This document shows positions 1 through 9,730 of a DNA stretch of 42,810 nt, one piece after another (the stretch's first letter is position 1; each line of letters starts with the position of its first letter). Location: contig JAGYKN010000013.1 of assembly GCA_018401615.1 (NCBI GenBank), positions 1 to 42,810 on the forward strand. The letters run 5' to 3'. A model generated the notes under the pieces. It was given only the letters and a program-made list of their open reading frames with translations, did not search any database and was not told the origin of the DNA. A program made the position numbers and the translations under genes. The stretch comes from Burkholderiaceae bacterium. GTDB lineage: Bacteria; Pseudomonadota; Gammaproteobacteria; Burkholderiales; Burkholderiaceae_A.

Positions 1-2
1 AT

Positions 3-2242
3 CAAGATGCCAAGCGGGTCTACTACCTCTCCATGGAGTTTCTCACCGGACGTGCGCTTGTCAATGCCCTACTGGCCACCGACGTCTACGACAAGGTAAA
101 AGAGGCCTGTGCAAGGCTGGGAACCGACTTTGACACACTCATCAATGTTGAGCCCGATGCCGGCCTTGGTAATGGGGGGCTCGGTCGACTTGCAGCCTGC
201 TTTCTAGACTCCATTGCCACCCTGGCCTTACCAGGAATCGGATACGGCATTCGCTACGAATATGGCATGTTTCGCCAGCGCATTGCCAATGGTGCGCAGG
301 TAGAGGAGCCTGACGACTGGCTGGCCAATGGAAACCCTTGGGAATTCATGCGGCCTGAACTGAGTTACGTGGTGCACTTTGGCGGGCGCCTGGAGTCTGA
401 ACAGGGTCTGGTGCGCTGGGTCGACACCGAGGAGGTGATTGCAACGGCTTACGACAATGCGGTTCCCGGTTTTGAACTTGCCAGTGTCACCACCCTGCGC
501 CTATGGTCAGCCCACACCAGTGCCGCCATTGACCTTGAGGCCTTCAATCGAGGTGACTATGCGGGCGCCGCAGAGGCCAAGAACAAATCGGAAAATGTGT
601 CGCGTGTGCTCTACCCAGACGACAGCACCGCGGCGGGAAAGGCACTGCGCCTTCGTCAGGAGTACTTCTTTGTCAGCGCCTCCATGCAAGACATCCTGCG
701 CCGATACCTGCGCAACCATGGAGACTTTGAATTGCTCTCCGACAAGGTTGCCATTCACCTCAACGACACTCACCCTGCGTTGGCCGTGCCAGAGCTCATG
801 CGCCTGCTAATCGACAACCACAGGCTATCTTGGGACACCGCCTGGGATTTGTGTGGTCGTATCTTTTCGTACACCAACCACACCCTCATGAGCGAGGCGT
901 TGGAGACCTGGCCGGTCGATCTGCTCACACGTCTATTGCCCCGGCACATGGGGATTATTTTTGAGATCAACGAGCGGTTTCTCTCCGAGGTGCGATCCCG
1001 TCATGCCTCAGATGCGTCGCTGCTGAATCGAGTCTCGCTGATCGATGAACGCGGTGAACGACGGGTGCGCATGGCCTATCTATCGGTGCTGGCCAGTCAT
1101 AAGATCAACGGGGTGTCTGCCTTGCACAGCATGCTGATGGTCCAGACCATATTTTCAGACTTTGCAGCGCTCTACCCCGATCGGTTCTGCAATATGACCA
1201 ACGGAATCACCGAGGCGTTGGCTGGCTCGGGCCAACCGTCCCCTGACCGCCTTGATCGATAGCCAGATTGCACCAACCTGGCGTCGGCACCTCCATGAGC
1301 TCTCAGCATTGCGCGAGGCTGGCGGATGACGATTCATTTAGGTAGTTCAGACTTGCCAAATGGCAGAACAAGCAGCGCCTGAGTCATTACATCGAATCCC
1401 TGCTGCCTGACCTGACGATCAATACGGATAGTCTTTTGATGTGCGGATAAAGCGCATGCACAGTACCAGCGCAACTCAAGCGTGCTGCACATCATCACGC
1501 GTTATCCGCAGGATCATAGAGAACCCTCAGGCTGACTGCTGCCGCGGACCCGTCATGTTTGGCGGAAAGGCCGCCCCGGCTACTACATGGCAAAACTCGT
1601 CATTCGGCTCATCAACGATGTTGCGAATGTGGTCAACCATGACACCCGGGTGGGTCAGAACCTGAAGGTGGTCTTTCACCGAACTACAGCGTCTCCATGG
1701 CCGAGGTGGTCATACCCGCAGCAGACTTATCAGAGCAGATATCCACCGCTGGCACCGAAGTCTTCCGGAACGGGCACATGAAATTCCCTCAATGTGGGCG
1801 CTGACCATTGGTACCTGGGACGGGGCCAATATTATAGAGATCGCGCAAGAGGTTGGGATGGATAATATATTTATCTTTGGCAAGCGCCACCGAAGAGGTT
1901 CAGGCGCTGCGCAACAATGGGTACAGCCCGAAAGACCTCTACGAGAACAACACCGAACTGCACGCTGCCATCAGCGCCATCGCGCAGGGGGTCTTCTCCT
2001 GGTGAGACAGATCGATACGCGGCTCTGGTGCAGAACCTCCTCGAGACTGACCACTACCTTCTGCTGGCGGATTACCAGACTATGTTGCCGCCCAAGAGAA
2101 GGTCCGATGAGGTCTATCGGTCACCCGAGGAATGGAATACGGCGCAACCCTCAATGTGGCGGGCATGGGCTGTTTTACCGTCAGACCGCACCAATGGTGA
2201 GTATGCAGGGAGATCTGGGGCGTTGAACCCTTGTCGAGCTGA
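3..2242 (+). pseudogene. glgP: Glycogen/maltodextrin phosphorylase, decayed and cut by window start
   Basis: Glycogen phosphorylase releases glucose-1-phosphate from alpha-1,4-glucans using PLP. The first 400 or so codons read cleanly from base 3 and contain family blocks [32 protein letters not shown] and [15 protein letters not shown]; roughly the first 60 residues lie outside the window. The frame is lost just after the NMTNGIT block near 1212. Homology then continues in shifting frames: [40 protein letters not shown], a broken SGTG-NMKF PLP-lysine region near 1765-1790, TIGTWDGANI, EVGMDNIFIFG and a C-terminal EIWGVEP near 2211-2230. At least five frame changes are needed, so no active enzyme can be made. 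It converges with the equally broken pfp; the 3' ends overlap by a few bases. The identity is secure; exact lesion positions are approximate. Confidence 0.9.
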
Positions 2243-3430
2243 GAACCTTGGCAACGCGGTTGTAACGCAGACGATAGGCCTCAGGCACATCGGAGCCAAG
2301 AAGGGGCTGCATATAGAGACGGAAGGCCTCGGTCACGTCTGTGCCGGTCTTGCTGATGAATTCGTCTTCCATGACTCGGGTCTTTCCTGCCATCCTGCAG
2401 CGGCAAGAGCGTGTAGTCCACTGCATAGGAGCCGGTTCGCCTGATGGCCACGGGAACCACTCTGCCTGCCCCAGAGGCAGGGTTATGAACCGCCCTCTCA
2501 GCAACCTCACGGGCCTCACGTTGATCAACATCTTGACACACAGCCCATAAATGAGCGCTGCAGGTAGCCAAGGGTGTCGCCTCGCACCCGGCTGAGTTTG
2601 AGCGTGTCTGATCTCTTGGCATAGGAGACGGCCAGGGCCCCGGTCCCAGAGAGTTGCACGTTGCCATGGGCATCATGCTCGACCTCCTTGTTTAAGAGGC
2701 TGGCAATGGCAGTGCCGCTGCTATCGTGAATGCCCTCTGAGACCGCCACCACACAGCGTCCAAGGCGCTTCATGACCGCACTGACCTCCGCAAGAAACTC
2801 ATCCAGATAAAGGTGCGCTCCGGCAGATAGATAAGATGAGGGCCATCGTCTGGAAACTTTCGCCCCATTGCTGCGGCAGCCGTTAGGAACCCCGCATGCC
2901 GACCCATGACCACCGCGAGGTAGACGTCCGGCAGGGCGATGTTGTCCTAGGTTGGCTCCCCGCAAACTCTGGGCAACAAAGCGTGCAGCAGAGGGAAACT
3001 TATGTGGTCACTTCGACAAGGTCGTTATCGATCAGTCTTTGGGACATGGATGCAACACAGGGGGTAGTCTGCGGCCTGGGCCTCGCTCACGATGCGAACC
3101 GTGTCGAGGAGTCGTTTCCTCCGATGTAGAAAAAGTGTTCAATCTCGTGGGCCCGAGGACCTTGAATATGTCTTGGCACTACGCCAAGTCGGGCTTGTCC
3201 TGGTTGAGCCCAGGGCACGAGGCGGTCTTTGCGACATTCTCAAGATTGCCCTGCGTCTCCTGCGTCAGGTCGACAAATTCTTTTCGTTGACGATGCCTCG
3301 AACGCCGTGGAGGCCCGTAGACGCGAAAATCTGCGGGAAACGGCGAGCCCATGACAATGCCGACCATTGACTGGTTGATCACGGCGGTTGGGCCACCACC
3401 CTGGGCGACTAAAATCTTTCCGGTCTGCAT
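2230..3430 (-). pseudogene. pfp: PPi-dependent 6-phosphofructokinase, decayed
   Basis: The intact family phosphorylates fructose-6-phosphate with pyrophosphate, a reversible glycolytic step. The start is the ATG at 3430, preceded by a good AAGGG ribosome site; MQTGKILVAQGGGPTAVIN is the expected N-terminal PPi-PFK sequence. The frame then breaks. Recognisable later blocks are EEFVDLTQET-like sequence near 3280, an open stretch with DEFLAEVSAVMKRLGRCVVAVSEG (about 2740-2815), LLNKEVEHDAHGNVQLSGTG, LSRVRGDTLGYLQRSFMGC, a frame-shifted SGSYAVDYTLLPLQD, EDEFISKTGTDVTEAFRLY and RYNRVAKVLSST at the end. The region around 2900-3180, which should hold the GGNDS and TIDND active-site motifs, is scrambled. 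It follows glk closely on the same strand, so the two were probably co-transcribed. The family assignment rests on my memory of PFP sequences. Confidence 0.85.
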
Positions 3431-3479
3431 TGATGATCCCTTTATTTAACAAGACTGGATGCGCATGTGTCGCGTTGTC

Positions 3480-4397
3480 TAGCGCTCGACCTGCCCCTAA
3501 GAGCGCTGGAGAGACATCAGCTGTGATGATATTGTATTGTATCTGGCGCAGGTACTCACTGTAGCGGCCTTCTGAAGGTAGCGATAAGAATTGGACAACC
3601 CGCAGGCAGCAGCCAGGGATGATGCCACCTCCAAGAAAATACCACCTCTGGCGCCCAGGGTGAGGGCTAGTTGCCGCAGGTGCTTCCAAGGAATGCGAAA
3701 ACAGGTTCAGTGCAGTGATGCAACTCGTCGATTGCAGCAGCGCGCGCGGTGATGTCGTGGGATTGAAGCTGCTCGCAGGTCCGATTTTCAATTGTGCAGA
3801 CCGCCTGGTAGAGTGATCAATCCCTGCCCGCAGAGTGCCCAGCTCGGCAGAGGCGTGGCCAAACGCCCTTTAGACTCTCCACCACCGCCACCTCTAGTTG
3901 TCTGCACTGAGCGTGACATGACCACTCCTCCCGCTGATGGCCACAGCTGCCCTGCTGATCGGTAAACAGGCCCGAGACACCAAGCCCTGTGCTCCGACCG
4001 ATCAGGCAAGCGGTGAGCCAGACACAGCATGCCCTGCGCAATGCAATGGAGATCGGTGCCCACCAATAGCAGTGACAGAGCCAGTGCTGTGAAATCGTTG
4101 ACGAATCAATTGCTCGAATGCCAGAGCAGCCTTGAGCGCTGCGGGTGAGAAGGCCCAGGGGCTGTTTGGCATGCTACCCAATCGCCCATGATTGAGTGGC
4201 AATGCCCATGGCGCAGACGACCGGCCGAGGACGTTGGTCTGAGGTACTGCTTGACGCACCTCTAGCGTTTCAAACTGAGCGCATTTATAGACCGCCAGAT
4301 GGCTCAACTCTTCTGCCTGATGGTTCTGAATTGCAAAGCGAGCGGCCGCCGATGTCTGCAAGCAAGCGGGGATAGGTGGCAACTTTGCGCTGCGCAT
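3480..4397 (-). pseudogene. glk: Glucokinase, decayed
   Basis: Glucokinase phosphorylates glucose with ATP. The start is the ATG at 4397. The N-terminal phosphate-binding motif, normally LLADIGGTNARFA, can be read only by joining two frames, with a gap of several bases where GTN should be. Downstream pieces match the family closely: EELSHLAVYKCAQFETLE, GIATP-IMGD (about 4185-4205), NSPWAFSPAALKAAL, a disrupted VNDFTALALSL, then GLGVSGLFTDQQG, VVESLKG, ALCGQGL, EALNLF-like sequence, FLGGGIIP, GRYSEYL and SPALLGAGRALD near 3480. The pieces alternate among all three frames, so this is a pseudogene. It sits between a small membrane-protein gene (15 bases upstream) and pfp. A short stretch at 4180-4207 has a near-identical copy at 10412-10437 inside a chimeric duplication. 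Confidence 0.82.
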
Positions 4398-4411
4398 GGC
4401 GTTCGGCCGGA

Positions 4412-4636
4412 CTAGTCTCTATGGATTCGAAAGATTCGCTTATCGGATCCCATCAGGCGCAGCGTCGCATCCATAAAGGCAGACACGCCAATGCCAATGC
4501 CGCAGCCTGCAAGGTAGCCAACATCGAAGGAGAGCGGACTGCCCGCAAAGACGCCAAGCGCCGGGAAGAACACCCACACGACGACCCGCAGCCGCCTCTG
4601 TGAGGCTTTCATCCGTTCTGTCGGCGTGCTACTCAC
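4412..4636 (-). CDS. Small two-helix membrane protein, unknown
   Basis: An open frame of 74 codons from a GTG at 4636, or 66 codons from the ATG at 4612. I do not recognise the family. The sequence is coherent and not a shadow: a basic N-terminus (KASQRRLR), a first hydrophobic helix VVVWVFFPALGVFAGSP, a second glycine-rich helix YLAGCGIGIGVSAFMDATL, and a basic tail ending RIFRIHRD. This predicts an inner-membrane hairpin. It follows the broken gpx directly (the GTG start overlaps the gpx stop region) and precedes glk by 15 bases. The first 15 or so codons of this gene are also present in the duplicated copy near 10445-10490, where the rest is deleted. It is one of only two open genes in the first 13 kb. 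It may itself be dying, but no lesion is visible. Confidence 0.5.
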   Translation of the reverse strand: MSSTPTERMKASQRRLRVVVWVFFPALGVFAGSPLSFDVGYLAGCGIGIGVSAFMDATLRLMGSDKRIFRIHRD

Positions 4637-4869
4637 GCTCTGGGCACCTGAGAATCAAGGCCTCGGTGCCAAAGACGCCTGGGGCCGCCAGCTTTCAGAT
4701 GGAGAAAAAGTGCCCATGTGCCGATGGTAGAGGCCTCCAGATCCTTGTACTGAGGCGCAAGCCGCGATTGGCTGGCGCCATTGACCACGAGAAGCACCCT
4801 TCCCGTGGAATCCAGAAGGTTCTCGGCGGTGCCGTTTAGGCGGCTTAACTGAACGCTGGGCAGACTCAT
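4629..4869 (-). pseudogene. Glutathione peroxidase, decayed copy 1
   Basis: The glutathione peroxidase family reduces peroxides through a catalytic cysteine or selenocysteine. This copy starts [11 protein letters not shown] at 4869 and continues with [26 protein letters not shown], then jumps to FLHLKA-like, PG-LWHRG-L sequence near the C-terminus. The middle third of the protein is deleted. Where the family has ASQCG the sequence reads ASQSR, so the catalytic cysteine is lost. The ending aligns with that of the second copy at 10483-10958, with the stop codons at equivalent places (4629-4631 and 10483-10485). The two copies carry different lesions, so decay followed or accompanied duplication. 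It is embedded between mtnA and the small membrane-protein gene. Confidence 0.75.
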
Positions 4870-4989
4870 AGCCTGTTTTATACCTGTGTTGGGCAGCTCC
4901 GTCGAGCTTAGCCGCATGATTCAAAGGCTCCGGCACTAGCGAAGGGGGATCGACTTCAGATTGCGCATTAAGGAGAGGATCGCGTCTGA

Positions 4990-6001
4990 AGTAATTGGGC
5001 CTTAAAACGCCTTTCTCGGTGATCAACCCTGTCACCAACTCTGCAGGTGTGATGTCAAACGCCGGGTTGCGAACTTTTACGCCCGATGCAGCCCATTGAA
5101 CCCCCGCATGGCCGAGCACCTGTCTGCCGCGCGCCTTTCAATGGGAATTGCTGCCCATTAGGGAATGCTCATGTCGATGGTTGACAGAGGGCAGGCCACG
5201 TAAAAGGGGATGCTGTGACGATGCGCAAGGACAGCAACCATGTAGGTGCCAATCTTATTGGCGACATCGCCGTTGCGTGCAACACGGTCCAGTTCCAACC
5301 ACCACGGCGTCAACACAACCTGTTGCCGTAGGTGACCGGCCATGCCATCCGAAATTAAGGTGGTGGGTATGCCCTCTTGCACCATCTCCCAGGCGGTTAG
5401 TCGTGCCCTGGAGAAAGGGACGTGTCTCGTCGGCAATCACTTCAATTTTTTACCCATGGCGACTGCCGATCAGGAAAACCCCCAGTGCAGTGCCATGGCC
5501 AGCCGTTGCCAGCGCTCCCGCATTGCAGTGGGTGAGCACGCGGTCGCCGTCCTTCAATAGTGCTGCCCCGTGCACCCATGGCCTTGTTGACTGCAATGTC
5601 TTCGTCAAAGATCGTGTTGGCTTCAACAAGAAGCGGGCCTGGGCCAGCGCAGTCGGCGCTTGGTTCCCAAGCGAGGTCAAATGGTCCTTCATGCGATTCA
5701 AGGCCCAAAACAAGTTCACGGCGGTCGGCCGGCTTGCTGCCAAAACCTCAAAAGCCTTCGCCATCTCGAGATGAAAGGCGTCTGAAGACCGACTCTTTAA
5801 TGCCAAGGCCTCGAGCGCCACCCCATAGGCGGCTGCGCATCCTATGGCCGGGGCCCCACGCACCACCATGGACCGAATGCCTTGCGCCACCTCCTCAGCC
5901 GTTCGGTAGGCAAGGTAACGAAATTCGGACGGCAAGACACGCTGATCAATCATTTCAAGGTGATCGTCAACCCAACGTAGGGTCTGCACACTTGTGTTCA
6001 C
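4990..6001 (-). pseudogene. mtnA: S-methyl-5-thioribose-1-phosphate isomerase, decayed
   Basis: MtnA isomerises methylthioribose-1-phosphate (or 5-deoxyribose-1-phosphate) to the ribulose form. The start is the GTG at 6001, or a second GTG four codons later, giving VQTLRWVDDHLEMIDQRVLP. An open stretch of about 180 codons contains RSMVVRGAPAIGCAAAYG, SRPTAVNLFWALNRM and the catalytic-cysteine block VLTHCNAGALATAGHGTALG. The frame is lost near 5450. Later blocks appear in other frames: [66 protein letters not shown], then [26 protein letters not shown] near 4995-5070. A small lesion also sits in the ARFLLKPTRSL stretch. The end is approximate. It lies immediately downstream of apt on the same strand. 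Confidence 0.88.
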
Positions 6002-6002
6002 G

Positions 6003-6536
6003 CTAATGCCCCTCGAACTGCAGAGGGTAAAACCTTTGCCCCATGGCCTGAGCTGAGTCCGCCCCTAACTCGGGAAGATCAATAGCAAAACAACACTCCA
6101 CCACCTGAGCCTGTAGAGCAAGCAACAACTTGATGGCGGCCTCGGCTGTTCCACCCGTGGCAATGAGGTGTCCACCAGAAGCACCTGTTCGCCTTTTGCG
6201 ATGGCATCGGTGTGCACCTCCAATGACATCGGTTCCGTACCCAAGTCATACGCTTGAGAAATGGTCTGGAGGGCAGTTCCCCTTTTGCGAATGGGAACGA
6301 ACCCCACGCCAAGCATGTAGGCAATCGGTGCGCCAAGAATAAAGCCTCGTGACTCGATGCCTGCAACCTTCTGAATGTTCATCCCGCGGTAGCGGTTAAC
6401 AAACTCGTCAACAGCAGTGCGAAGCCCCACCGCATCCGTTGAGAAGCGTGGTGATGTCGCGAAACAGGATGCCCTGCTTGGGGTGATTGGGGATGGTACG
6501 AATGAATGAGGCAATTGGCATCACTGAACCCTTCAT
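6003..6536 (-). pseudogene. apt: Adenine phosphoribosyltransferase, decayed
   Basis: Apt converts adenine and PRPP to AMP; here it would recycle the adenine released by the neighbouring methylthioadenosine phosphorylase. Starts are the ATG at 6536 or 6521 (MPIASFIRTIPNHPKQGILF). Frame changes occur in the DITTLLN-DAVGLRTAVDEF region, around RKRGKLP, in the AYDLEYGTE region, and inside the PRPP-binding motif: LLVDDLIATGGTAEA is split, reading LLVD and then LIATGGTAEA in another frame. The end reads FEG(H) and then a stop at 6003-6005, immediately before mtnA. The well-preserved central part, NIQKVAGIESRGFILGAPIAYMLG, makes the identity secure. Loss of the PRPP loop means no activity. Confidence 0.88.
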
Positions 6537-6549
6537 AAAGACAGTCAAG

Positions 6550-7203
6550 CTAGGACGTCTTTTTGTAACCGTAGTCACGAAAATTGATCAAAGACCTGCT
6601 GCATCTGCCTGCGGTGACAAAGAACAGGCTCCCGAACTGCTTGAAGCCAAGTATTGCTGGGCAAGCGTTTCAACTTGAGCCAGGTTAAGGGCCTGGCCTA
6701 GTCGTTACCTCCAGGGCAATCAAGCCATGATTGGCCATCAGACAGGCCTTGCGATTCTCAAGAGCTTCAAGGGCGGCGTTGGAGAGCTCCTGGGTTCCAA
6801 AAAGTGCATAGGGCGCGCATCGAATGTCAGCACCTCCTGCCACGGCAACCATGTAATGAAAGGCTGGAATACCCTGGCGCAGGCAGGCAAGTGCCGTTGC
6901 AGCAACCGAGTGGGTATGGACCACCGCACCAACATCGGGCCGAGCGGCCAAGATATCTCGGTGAAACCGCCATTCTGACGAGGGCTTGCCCTCTCCAATG
7001 ACCTCACCCTGTGTGTCCATGAGGACCATGGCATCAGGGGTCATCACGTCTAAGGGCATGCCAGAGGGGGTCACCAAGAACCTGTCGATCTGCGGGCAAC
7101 GCACCGAGACGTTACCAGCAGTGCCCTGGTTCAAACCCCTGCGAATCATCTCCGCATAGGTGAAGAGCAGGGCCTCTCGAAGTTCGCTGTAATGACTTAG
7201 CAT
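6550..7203 (-). pseudogene. Class II aldolase (Ald2/MtnB/FucA type), frameshifted near the end
   Basis: Zn-dependent class II aldolase. The start is the ATG at 7203, MLSHYSELREALLFTYAEM. The main frame is intact for 172 codons and holds the family features: GLNQGTAGNVSVR, TPSGM, the SSEW glutamate, zinc ligands in VVHTHSVAATALA and the third histidine in LMANHGLIALEV. A one-base insertion near 6710 then introduces an early stop; the missing tail (GQALNLAQVETLAQQYLAS, later DYGYKK) is readable in other frames down to a TAG at 6550. With mtnA and mtnP upstream and downstream, the likely role is cleavage of (methylthio)ribulose-1-phosphate or 5-deoxyribulose-1-phosphate to DHAP and an aldehyde, as described for Ald2 in the DHAP shunt. 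A truncated protein might be made, but the family normally needs this tail for assembly. Confidence 0.75.
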
Positions 7204-7241
7204 GACAAATAAATCTCCTCGAACCCTGAAACTGACTCGCC

Positions 7242-8114
7242 CTAGAGCACCCGACCGGCCACCGCCGAAAGCTGCTTTAAAAGCTCAGGGTCCCTCTGAT
7301 CTGGTGCTGTGATGAGCGCATACGACAGACTGGTTCGACAGGAACAACCTTTAGCGTGGCTGTCATTCTGAACCCTTGGGCTCACCGCCTTCACAAGCGC
7401 GCGTCCCTTATCCGCATTGGATGAAAGCACACCAATAATCTGATCCACGGTGACATGATCATGGTCGGGATGCCAGCAGTCGTAGTCGGTCACCATCGCA
7501 ACACTGGCATAACAAAGCTCCGCCTCGCGGGCAAGCTTTGCCTCAGGCATGTTTGTCATGCCGATGACGTCGCAGCCCCATGATCGGTAGAGTTCGGATT
7601 CGGCAAGGCTTGAGAATTGTGGGCCCTCCATCACCAGGTAGGTGCCCCCGCGTGCCACAGACAGATTGAGCCCCTTGGCTGCTTCTTGAAGATGATCGCC
7701 CAGGCGACCACACACAGGATGCGCCATCGAGACGTGGGCCACGCAGCCTGAGCCAAAAAAAGACTTCTGCCGATTGAAGGTGCGGTCAATGAATTGATCA
7801 ACGATGACGAAGGTTCCGGGCGCAAGGTCTTCTCTCAGGGATCCGACCGCACTGATTGCGAGAACATCCGTGACGCCTGATCGCTTTAAGGCATCGATGT
7901 TGGCGCGGTAGTTGATGTCGGAGGGCGAGAGAACATGGCCGCGACCATGACGGGGTAAAAAGACCAGTTGTAGGCCATTGAACTCACCAAACAAAAGCTC
8001 GTCGGAAGGCTGGCCAAAGGACGACTCAACCGCTCGCCACTCTTTGTTCTGAAGGCCGTCAATGTCATAGACACCGCTGCCTCCTATGATTCCCAACGCC
8101 ACGTTATAAGACAC
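7242..8114 (-). CDS. mtnP: S-methyl-5'-thioadenosine phosphorylase
   Basis: MtnP phosphorolyses methylthioadenosine (and often 5'-deoxyadenosine) to adenine and the sugar-1-phosphate. A full-length open frame of 290 codons from a GTG at 8114, preceded by a GGGGGG ribosome site. Diagnostic blocks are GIIGGSGVYDIDGL, FLPRHGRGH, PSDINYRANIDALK, DQFIDRT, VMEGPQFSSLAESELYRSWG and DVIGMTNMPEAKLAREAELCYA, then VTDYDCWHPD. The C-terminal CSCRTSLSYALITAPDQRDPELL is also typical. No lesion is visible, unlike the three genes that follow it on the same strand (aldolase 38 bases downstream, then apt and mtnA). It may still act alone to remove inhibitory methylthioadenosine, releasing adenine and a sugar phosphate that this locus can no longer process. 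The 124 bases upstream hold no recognised riboswitch. Confidence 0.93.
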   Translation of the reverse strand: MSYNVALGIIGGSGVYDIDGLQNKEWRAVESSFGQPSDELLFGEFNGLQLVFLPRHGRGHVLSPSDINYRANIDALKRSGVTDVLAISAVGSLREDLAPGTFVIVDQFIDRTFNRQKSFFGSGCVAHVSMAHPVCGRLGDHLQEAAKGLNLSVARGGTYLVMEGPQFSSLAESELYRSWGCDVIGMTNMPEAKLAREAELCYASVAMVTDYDCWHPDHDHVTVDQIIGVLSSNADKGRALVKAVSPRVQNDSHAKGCSCRTSLSYALITAPDQRDPELLKQLSAVAGRVL

Positions 8115-8238
8115 TTATAACCCCCCAATCTGTTGGATCATCTTGAACCACGTGCTTCAGAGTCGATGGCCCTTCGAATATGAGGAGCGTTGCTGTCCTA
8201 CTGGTAACGCTGTTTGAGGGGCACTGTGCACAGACGAT

Positions 8239-8695
8239 TTACCGTCCTAAGATGACCCCTTCCTGAGGGGGCCTACCGTCTGCGTAGGTGAGGGTACCTT
8301 GGCCGTTGGGCCTGTCGTCCCTGAACTCCCCGACATACTTGTTGCCGTTGGCCCAGCTGAAGATTCCTCGTCCGTGAAGCTTGCCGTCGCTGAATTCTCC
8401 AACGTACTTGTCGCCGCTTGCCCAGGTGTAGGTACCTAGGCCGTGAAACTTGCTGTCTCTGTGTTCCCCGACATACTTGTTGCCGTTGGAGGCTGTATAG
8501 GTGCCTCTGGCCGTGACGCTTACCGTCCCTGTGCTCACCGGAATACCTCATGGCCGTCGGCATCGGAGGTGGCTTTGGCAATCTGTCCGAACCGGCGGCC
8601 GCCACTTTGGGATCGCACGGCGGCAGAGTGCTTTGCCCAAAGGCTGGCACGGTCAGACAAACGAGAAGGAGAGAGAACGTGATTGCATTTGGCAT
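8239..8695 (-). pseudogene. Exported MORN-repeat protein, frameshifted
   Basis: Begins at the ATG at 8695 with a convincing signal peptide (MPNAITFSLLLVCLTVPAFG, then QS) and a short linker. MORN repeats follow in two frames: the first frame gives YSGEHRDGKRHGQ, then an extra base near 8520 shifts reading into RGTYTASNGNKYVGEHRD, FHGLGTYTWASGDKYVGEFSDGK, HGRGIFSWANGNKYVGEFRDD and NGQGTLTYADG, ending at 8239. A single-base insertion is enough to explain the split, so this lesion is recent or could be a sequencing error. MORN repeats are beta-hairpin units used for protein or lipid contact; the job of this secreted copy is unknown. It is separated from mtnP by 124 bases. Confidence 0.7.
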
Positions 8696-8699
8696 ATCT

Positions 8700-9730
8700 T
8701 AACAAGGGGTCATACGCAGATGTGCTGGCAACCTCAAATAAAACACTGGTCCTTGTGTGCCGCATGTTCAGATTCTTTCTAAAACTTGCGGCCCGCCCTC
8801 TTTAAATGGACTGTGGCTGAGACTCAATTTTGGCAGTCAACATTCAGGGGCTGCGGACTTTTGGATCACGAGCAGTCACCATTCCAGAAATAAAAGATTG
8901 CAGCAAGGTAATGGTGTACTTATTTACCCTTCTGACCGAGAGACAAGCGGCCATATCGTTGTCGGGAGCAAAGCAAGAGGAGTGAGAACTGCCTAGTCTC
9001 TGTATTAATGCGTACGTCTGCTCATTGCTTGTGAAGTATTTTTGAAGAGATGGGGAAATATTCTGTATCCCCCTTTTTTCAAGCTCACTACCTATAAAGC
9101 CGAGACATTTCCCAATAATCTCCGGGTCCAGTTTTCGCTATTTGAGGGGCGCCAATTATGAGGAGAGAGAGAACCACACCGACAATTCCTGTTTCGTTTC
9201 ATGGTGACCTCATATTTTTTCTCTTCCGTTTGTAGAGCTATTTAAGAAAACGAACCGACTCCTCTATCGGCTTTTATATGTTAATGCCATCTGCAAAAAG
9301 GCTGACCGACTTGGGCACATTGCTTGAAGGGCTATTGAAACGGTCTTATTACGTTCTCAATGTTCATAAAGATGGGCCTTCCATCAGGCGTGCGTTGAGT
9401 GGGATGATTTTTCCTGCTCGATTCCTTCGGCAGGAATCAACGCGCATAGGTGGCTGGTGCGCAGTTCCCATTTAATTCCATCAATCTCCGCAATTACCAA
9501 TTGACGTCTGAGAGCATTTTGTTGACCTTCACGATTCCTTTAGCGCGTTTCTCGTCTGCCGCCCAATGAAACTGGGGAACTGTCTTTTTCATTGCTATTT
9601 CATGATTACAGCCAACTGGTTTTACTCTGGCGCGCCCTTTCGAGCAAGGTCGGTTGTGTGGGCTGCGCAAACGCCGGGGACTGAGGTCCTAGCCTCCTTT
9701 ACAGACGTCTGTTGTATATGCTAATAACCC
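8700..9730. other. Gene-poor, AT-richer stretch
   Basis: About 1 kb with no gene that I can recognise on either strand. Base composition is visibly richer in A and T than the flanks, and open frames are short and incoherent. A 32-codon frame at 9494-9592 on the minus strand and a 65-codon frame at 9278-9475 on the plus strand have no family resemblance that I know. No transposase, tRNA or terminal inverted repeat is seen. It is probably eroded intergenic or foreign DNA leading into the toxin-antitoxin remnants. Confidence 0.4.

Noticed and set aside
3240-3791. Long minus-strand frame of 183 codons as a separate gene
   Set aside because: Its first part is the glucokinase C-terminus and its last part is the pfp N-terminus in a shifted frame; it is a fusion by frameshift and not a gene of its own.
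8115-8238. SAM or other riboswitch upstream of mtnP
   Set aside because: No conserved SAM-riboswitch core or long hairpin-terminator arrangement could be drawn in the 124 bases.
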